Shown: piece by piece, positions 58,175 to 64,000 of the stretch
Layout: every line of letters starts with the position of its first letter
How positions within the stretch are numbered: the stretch's first letter is position 1
Assembly: GCA_019671135.1 (NCBI GenBank)
Contig: JAHRHY010000005.1
Coordinates: forward strand, 2,342,001-2,406,000
Source of the DNA: Linnemannia hyalina
Taxonomy: Eukaryota; Mortierellomycota; Mortierellomycetes; Mortierellales; Mortierellaceae
Direction of reading: 5' to 3'
DNA: 64,000 bases
The notes under the pieces: model-generated
What the model saw: the letters and a program-made list of their open reading frames with translations, nothing else
Database searches by the model: none
Told to the model about the DNA's origin: nothing
Program-made: the position numbers and the translations under genes

Positions 58175-60171
58175 ATGCAGGGAGAGGTTGTCTTGATCCA
58201 GGTGACATCTCCTCCTCTGGTCAAGAACCCCAAACTGGAAGCCAAGATTACAGAGCAAGTCGTTCATATCAATGGAACCTACGGATCGCTCAACTTTACG
58301 CCTGTCCACCATTACCACCAGCACATTGATCGGGACGAGTACTATGTTCTGCTTTCGGTCGTCGACATTGGTCTCATTACATCTGTTAGGGACGGCATGA
58401 ACACGACCTCGCTCGAGTACATCATGTGTCAGCAGGAAAACCACGGTCCACTCATCTTGAGCGAGTTTACAGGAACTGCTGGCAGCTTGAGTGGTGCAAT
58501 GATGGTCAACCCTTGGGACTACCAGGGTGTCGCCAAGGTCATCTATGATGCCCTCAACCTCAGCGAGGAGGACAAGATCTCTCGTCACAACGTAAGTCCC
58601 CCTTACACCTCCATGATCATTTGGCAAAACTGGCACAAGTGAATACCAATGCAGATGGATCTTGGTTATTGAATTTATCTCGTTGTTATTATCTGCAAAC
58701 AAATAGCAACTCCACAAGCACGTCATTACCCACACTGCTCAATACTGGGCCAAGACCTTTATCGCCGAGTTGATCTTGAACGTTGGAACAGGAGAACAGT
58801 CCGCGCCCACGCCTTACCTTGACCTCCCTATCATCACCGATCAGTACCACAAAGCCAAGAAGCGCCTCCTCATGTTTGACTACGACGTGAGTTACAATTG
58901 CCACCTTCTTACCTCTTTGACATATATCGTTCATGATTCTGACACCCATACTTTACACCATCTATCTACTTCTAGGGAACGTTGACGCCAATTAGAAAGA
59001 CGCCTGGAGCGGCTGTTCCTCAGGAGCACATGTTGAAGGCATTGGCGGCGCTGTGTGCTGACCCCAAGAACATTGTGTGGGTCATTTCAGGAAGAGATCA
59101 GAAGGTGCTGGAGGAGTGGCTTGGACATATCCCCAATCTCGGCTTCAGTGCCGAGCACGGATCATTCATGAGACAGCCTGGGGGTCAAAAATGGGTTAAT
59201 CTGACAGAGTCCTTGGATATGGGCTGGAAGAATGATGTTATTGAGATCTTTACCTACTACACCGAGCGGACGCAAGGTAACTTTCAGGGATGCTAAAATG
59301 GTACTATGGTTTGTTCTCATGTGTGGAAAATGAAATTAATATACCGTACCCGTTGTCAACAATAGGCTCGTTTATTGAGCACAAGAGGTCGTCGTTGACG
59401 TGGCATTACCGTATGGCAGATCCTGAATTTGGCGCGTTCCAGGCCAAAGAGTGCCAGAACCACCTGGAGAACGCGGTCTTGTCCAAGCTCCCCGTCGAGA
59501 TTCTTGTGGGAAAGAAGAACTTGGAGGTCCGCCCCACAATTGTCAACAAGGGAGAGATCGTCAAGAGGTTGTTGAGTCAGCATCCGGATGTCGAGTTTGT
59601 GATGTGTGCAGGTGACGACAAAACGGACGAGGATATGTTCCGGGCTCTTGTTGGACCCAACAACAACAACAACAACAACGCCAATGCGGCTCGCAGGAAC
59701 TCTACCGTGGTGGTGGAGCCTTATAATAATGAGCTGGTGGCAGAGACGGCGGAGAAGATTGCTAATGCGACCTTGGCGCATTCTCGGGAGCACTCGCCTG
59801 TGATGCCCCAGTTGCACCTGTCGAGCGGTCATATTGCGAATGGATTTGCACCGGGAGTTCAGGATGCGACTCATTTGATACCTCCTCACCACCCTGGCAC
59901 CGCTGTTAGCGCAGAGACGACCACTACCAGCAGCAGTCTGGCTCCATCTTCCAATGACCTGTCAAGGTCTTCGATCAGCACGCAGGGATCGGCAGGATCT
60001 TTCTCTGTTGGCATCAACAACGGCAACAGCAGTGGCAGTGCGTACAATGGAGAGCGGTTCTCGATTACGATTGGACATGCGTTGAAGAAGACTCTTGCCA
60101 ACTGGCATGTTACCAGCCCTGAGGAGTTGATCCGAGTTCTTGGTATTTTGTCTGGTACTGTTGACTCGTAA
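58175..60171 (+). CDS. trehalose-6-phosphate synthase/phosphatase, lacking the N-terminal half of the synthase domain
   Basis: Four exons (58175-58591, 58707-58886, 58976-59276, 59366-60171) join in phase to 567 aa from the first ATG. Homology begins about 30 bases earlier (SFRKVPEHYPE before MQGEVVLIQ). The first part is the C-terminal half of a GT20 synthase domain (DIGLITSVRDGMNTTSLEYI, GALSGAMM-type NPWD segment). The second is a complete trehalose-6-phosphate phosphatase of the HAD family with FDYDGTLTPI, WVISGRD and GDDKTDEDMF, plus an Asn-run insertion and a Ser/Thr-rich tail ending NWHVTSPEELIRVLGILSGT. The N-terminal half with the UDP-glucose/glucose-6-phosphate site is absent from the window, and the leader lies only about 150 bases upstream. 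Synthase activity is not expected. Phosphatase activity is possible if the mRNA is translated from 58175. It may also be a pseudogene. Confidence 0.75.
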
Positions 60172-60707
60172 CGTAGTTGATTCTATAGACATTTGTGTGC
60201 TTTCAATGGTAAAAAAGAAGTTTTTTGTATGCTTACTATCCTGCTCTGGGAGAACTAAGGGGGGAAGAGTGAATGGGAACATGCGGGTCATGGGGGTTAT
60301 GGGATATGAGAAACCAGCACAGCTTAAATCAAGCAAAGTTGGCGCAGACTTAAAATGAGTGTTGTTTTCTCGCACACTCATTTCTCTTGTTTCCTACCCT
60401 CCCGCATTACTTCTTTCTACCCTTACCTTTCTTTCACTTCATCAAAGCAATTCCGATTCATCAACGCAATTCCGATTCATCAACCTTCCTTTTGTGGTTC
60501 TTCCATTGTTCATTCACGGAATCAGTTCGTCAACCATTTACAATAATACCCTCTTCTCAAGGGTATGTCTCCATACTATTCTGAAGGCATCACCAGCAGC
60601 AACGAGGCAATTGAAACATCCAAAGCACACATACATCATATTCCACATACTAAACTTGTTTTTTCTCCTTGATCTCGTTCGTCCCCATCACCATTAGTCA
60701 AAACTCC
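60172..60707 (+). promoter_or_regulatory. spacer before the NACHT-WD40 gene
   Basis: No gene. Small direct repeat GCAATTCCGATTCATCAA (about 60448-60484). C/T-rich in the middle. CCATTAG at about 60690-60696 could be a splice acceptor if an unseen 5' exon exists. Confidence 0.35.
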
Positions 60708-63700
60708 ATGACCATGGTCAACAGACCAGGAATCCGCCCCAGCCAGGCTGCCAATGCGACTGCCCACCCCTACTGGAGAGAACGCGAGCAAAGCCGAAGT
60801 GCTTCTTCGACCCAGCGCTCAACCAGTCGTCCAGGTCCAGGCTCGCCTCCAGTCCCCCCTGTCCAATTCGAAAACACCACCCTAGTCGAATGTGCCCTCC
60901 ACAAGCTCCAATTGCAACGGCTCGAGGAGGCACAACTACCTGTCTTCATCTCTCCTATGGCCAAGGATAACCTGCAGGCCCTTGACGAGGACGTCTTCCC
61001 CCTCAGGGAGAAGGTCCAAGAGTTCTTGGCGAGTGAGCGGCAGGTCATGTTGATTCTTGGTGACTCGGGTGCGGGAAAGTCGACCTTCAATCAACATTTA
61101 GAATACCAACTCTGGACCGTCTACCAGAACAGCGACACCATCCCGCTCTTCATTAACCTCCCTGCCATCGAACGTCCCGCCAAAGATCTGATTGCGGAGC
61201 ACCTCAGGACCAACAACTTTTCTGAGGAACAGATCCAGGAGATGAAACAATATCGCCAATTTGTCCTCATCTGTGATGGGTACGACGAGAGCCAGCTCAC
61301 TGTCAACCTCCACACCACCAACCTCTTCAACCGGCCTGGTCAGTGGAACGTCAAGATGGTGATCTCCTGCAGAACTCAATTCCTAGGTCAAGACTACCGC
61401 AGCCGGTTCATGCCTGAAGGGTCTAGTCACTACACCCGCCAAGCTACCGATCTCTTCCAGGAGGCTGTGATCGCGCCTTTTTCCAAGAAGCAGATCGAGG
61501 ACTATGTCGAGAAGTACGTCCCCCTCGAGCCGCGGACCTGGACCACCAAGGACTACATGGACAGGTTGACCACCATCCCCAACCTCATGGATCTGGTCAA
61601 GAACCCTTTCCTTCTCTCACTGTCGCTGGAGGCGCTGCCAGGAGTTACCGAGGGCAAGCAGAATCTGTCGGCCATCAAGATCACGCGTGTTCAGCTTTAC
61701 GACACGTTCATCAGACATTGGCTGGCTGTCAATAGCCGCCGGCTTCAACGGAGCGTCTTGTCCAAAGAGGACCGAGATGTGCTGGATCAACTATTAGAGG
61801 CAGGATTTATTTCGATGGGTGTTGACTACTCCACCAAGCTGGCGACGGCGATATTTGAGCACCAAGACGGAAACCCAGTGGTTCAGTACGTTCACATCAA
61901 GGACAAGGAGTCATGGAGAGCCAAGTTCTTTGGTCCTGATCCTGAGACCCGGCTTATGCGGGAATCGTCGCCACTTAACCGTACAGGCAGCCAGTTTCGA
62001 TTCTTTCATCGATCAATGCTTGAGTATTTTTTTTCACTTGCTGTCTTTGATCCTAGGAGTCACAACGGCCACGACGAATTTGCTCCGCAGTCCGATATTG
62101 GATCCACTGACGCTGCATTGCTCGACGCCAAAGGTCTCTTGTTCAAGCGCAGCCTCCTCACCGAACCTTCGGTCATCCAGTTCCTGTGCGAGCGAGTCAA
62201 GCAGCACCCCGATTTCGAGAAGCAGCTCCTAGCCGTCATCGAGCAGTCAAAGTCTGACGCCAGTACTGCTACCGCAGCCGCCAACTCCATCACCATCCTC
62301 GTCCAAGCTGGAAGTCGATTCAACAATGCCGACTTCCGTGGCATCCGCATCACAGGAGCTGATCTTTCTGACGGCCAGTTCGATTCCGCCCAGTTTCAAG
62401 GAGCCGACCTGACGAATGTCAACTTTGCAAGGAGTTGGCTGAGGCAGGTGGATTTCGGTGATGCACAGATGGATGGCGTTCGGTTTGGGGAGCTGCCATA
62501 TTTGAAGGAGCGTGCCCCAGTCAATGCCTTCGCCTTTTCGCCCAATGGGAAGATGTTTGCTGTCTGTCTAAATGACGGAGGACTCATTACTTACGACACT
62601 ACAACATGGACTCGAGTTCATCAACACAAAGAACGTAGTGAGGTGTTGACTATCGCCTTCTCACCTGACAACCAACACCTTGCGCTTGGTAGCGAAGACA
62701 TGACTTGTCAATTATGGGATACTGCCATTGGCGAGACTTTGTTGGTCATGGTGGGACACACAGATTGCGTGACATCAGTGGCATTTTCACCCTGCGGCAA
62801 GCAGATCGCGTCGGCCAGCGACGACAGAACGATTCGACTGTGGGGCTCGGAGACAGGAGAGTGCTTGTTTGTCTTGAGCGGTCATGAAGGCATCGTTTTG
62901 AGTGTCGTGTATTCAGCTGACGGACAGAGACTTGTCTCGGGCAGCAAAGATGGGACGATTCGAGTGTGGGCTCCAGAGACAGGAGCACCAGAGGCTGATT
63001 GGATCATTCCCTATGTTGGTGCTTCGCGCGTGGCTGTTTCTGCAGATGGACGGCAGTTCGCCCTCATAACTGGTTTGTTTAGTTCCGAGATTGGCCTGGT
63101 GGATGCAGTCACCGGGGAGATGGGTCTGATTCTCGATGACGATGCCGACGAGCCAAGAAATATCGCATTCTCTCCAGTTGGCAAGTTGCTTATTTCGTTA
63201 AATAGGGATAACACTGTTCGACTGTGGGACTCTTCGACTGGACAACTCATCTCGATGTTGTGGGGTCATAGCAACCGGATCACCACCTGTACATTTTCCC
63301 CAGACGGCCTACAAATCGCTTCAGGAGATCGGAGCGGGATTATACGAATCTGGGAGGTTAACACCAACCGGTCGAGTTCCATCACACAAGGACTTATGGC
63401 GAAAGTTCGAACTGTGGTGTACTCTCATGACGGTCTGTCTATAATCTCTAACCGGACTGACGACACCATCCAACGCTGGGATTCTTTCACAGGAGCCTCC
63501 GGACCCATTCCGTCATTGTCCACATTCGATGTCACCTCTGTCGCGATTTCACCGAATGGCCATTGGTTTGCGATCGGTTGCAAGAACGGGAATATTCGGC
63601 TGCTCAACGTCCAAACCGACGTTGTTGAGCGCGTTCTCCTCGGACCTTCCGCCTACCAAGTTGTTGATATGAGTTTCTCGCGTTGTGGTCGATGGTTGGT

Positions 63701-64000
63701 CTCATGCAGTCTCATGGTTACACGATTGTGGGGTCTTGATAGTACCGATGATCAATGCAAAGTGGTGCGGGACTGGGACGTCAATGTGAACCGCCGGAGA
63801 GCTTACGTGGCTTTCTCACCCGTCGGATATCAGTTTGCGGTTGGATTGGTAACGGATATGAACCGCTCATCTCGAGTTCGTCTTTTTGATCCCCGAGCCT
63901 CAAACCTTCGCGAACCTCTGAAGGAAGTGCGTTTATCAGACACGCTACACTCAATGGACTACTCGCCAGACGGTCGGCGGCTCGCACTCGGTACTGGAGC
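60708..64000 (+). CDS. NACHT-pentapeptide-WD40 protein (STAND/NLR-like), 3' end outside the window
   Basis: One uninterrupted frame from ATG 60708 to the right edge, at least 1097 codons without a stop; two ATGs (60708, 60714) are in frame. Layout: a ~110-residue N-terminal region with no recognised effector domain; NACHT NTPase with Walker A LGDSGAGKSTF (about 117-127), Walker B-like FVLICDGYDE (about 185-194) and a sensor-type VISCRTQ segment; helical part ending FRFFHRSMLEYFF (about 430); pentapeptide-like repeats (about 536-595; FNNADFRG, ADLSDGQFDSAQFQGADL); then at least ten WD40 blades (SVAFSPCGKQIASASDDRTI, RLWGSETGE, LRSVV-like VLSVVYSADGQRLVSGSKDG). Fungal NACHT-WD40 proteins of the HET-E type act in non-self recognition and programmed cell death. 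That role is inferred, as no HET or other death domain is seen. Confidence 0.85.
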   Translation, partial: MTMVNRPGIRPSQAANATAHPYWREREQSRSASSTQRSTSRPGPGSPPVPPVQFENTTLVECALHKLQLQRLEEAQLPVFISPMAKDNLQALDEDVFPLREKVQEFLASERQVMLILGDSGAGKSTFNQHLEYQLWTVYQNSDTIPLFINLPAIERPAKDLIAEHLRTNNFSEEQIQEMKQYRQFVLICDGYDESQLTVNLHTTNLFNRPGQWNVKMVISCRTQFLGQDYRSRFMPEGSSHYTRQATDLFQEAVIAPFSKKQIEDYVEKYVPLEPRTWTTKDYMDRLTTIPNLMDLVKNPFLLSLSLEALPGVTEGKQNLSAIKITRVQLYDTFIRHWLAVNSRRLQRSVLSKEDRDVLDQLLEAGFISMGVDYSTKLATAIFEHQDGNPVVQYVHIKDKESWRAKFFGPDPETRLMRESSPLNRTGSQFRFFHRSMLEYFFSLAVFDPRSHNGHDEFAPQSDIGSTDAALLDAKGLLFKRSLLTEPSVIQFLCERVKQHPDFEKQLLAVIEQSKSDASTATAAANSITILVQAGSRFNNADFRGIRITGADLSDGQFDSAQFQGADLTNVNFARSWLRQVDFGDAQMDGVRFGELPYLKERAPVNAFAFSPNGKMFAVCLNDGGLITYDTTTWTRVHQHKERSEVLTIAFSPDNQHLALGSEDMTCQLWDTAIGETLLVMVGHTDCVTSVAFSPCGKQIASASDDRTIRLWGSETGECLFVLSGHEGIVLSVVYSADGQRLVSGSKDGTIRVWAPETGAPEADWIIPYVGASRVAVSADGRQFALITGLFSSEIGLVDAVTGEMGLILDDDADEPRNIAFSPVGKLLISLNRDNTVRLWDSSTGQLISMLWGHSNRITTCTFSPDGLQIASGDRSGIIRIWEVNTNRSSSITQGLMAKVRTVVYSHDGLSIISNRTDDTIQRWDSFTGASGPIPSLSTFDVTSVAISPNGHWFAIGCKNGNIRLLNVQTDVVERVLLGPSAYQVVDMSFSRCGRWLVSCSLMVTRLWGLDSTDDQCKVVRDWDVNVNRRRAYVAFSPVGYQFAVGLVTDMNRSSRVRLFDPRASNLREPLKEVRLSDTLHSMDYSPDGRRLALGTG

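Noticed and set aside
58175..60171. Considering this a dedicated phosphatase gene of normal structure
   Set aside because: About 190 residues of GT20 remain before the phosphatase, and homology starts abruptly mid-domain, so truncation of a two-domain gene fits better.

Overview
The window is nuclear DNA of a filamentous fungus. Genes are split by many short introns with GTAAGT-type donors, CTAAC-like branch points and TAG/CAG acceptors. Several genes have long C/T-rich leaders. Homopolymer and CAA/CAG tracts are common. The gene set (expanded F-box/LRR paralogs, a NACHT-pentapeptide-WD40 protein, a questin-oxidase-like enzyme, a Ubc2-like SAM/RA/SH3 adaptor) suggests an early-diverging fungus of the Mortierella type. 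That placement is inference, because no rRNA or mitochondrial marker is present.

Region 1 (1-9.4 kb) is a nest of one F-box/leucine-rich family. It holds two intact single-exon genes (1790-4195 plus, 4874-7591 minus), a C-terminal relic (1023-1336) and a decayed copy with an in-frame stop and deletions (8107-9397). A third intact paralog (28386-30848) and another C-terminal relic (27725-27889) lie 20 kb away, so the family shows birth and death within this window.

Region 2 (10.5-27 kb) is ordinary core genome: an 11-exon NCLX-type cation/Ca2+ exchanger, an 8-exon base-exchange phosphatidylserine synthase, a four-finger C2H2 regulator, and a 7-exon minus-strand protein whose C-terminus resembles the Sld7/MTBP replication-initiation factors.

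Region 3 (31-34.6 kb) is a small repeat graveyard next to a tRNA-Leu(CAA). It contains two 5'-truncated LINE tails of the same family lying head to tail, a Ty3/gypsy integrase fragment, a 45-bp direct repeat and a decayed gene of another F-box-like family.

Region 4 (35-64 kb) carries a Q/H-rich protein of unknown function, a questin-oxidase-like enzyme with a 1.7-kb intron, a Ste50/Ubc2-type MAPK adaptor with two SH3 domains, a peroxisomal-type acyl-CoA oxidase, the PX-BAR sorting nexin Mvp1, a trehalose-phosphate synthase/phosphatase gene lacking the first half of its synthase domain, and a NACHT-pentapeptide-WD40 (NLR-like) gene that runs off the right edge. The genes do not form a pathway cluster. 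Exon structures were assembled by eye from splice signals, reading phase and family similarity. Every multi-exon model given keeps phase from start to stop.
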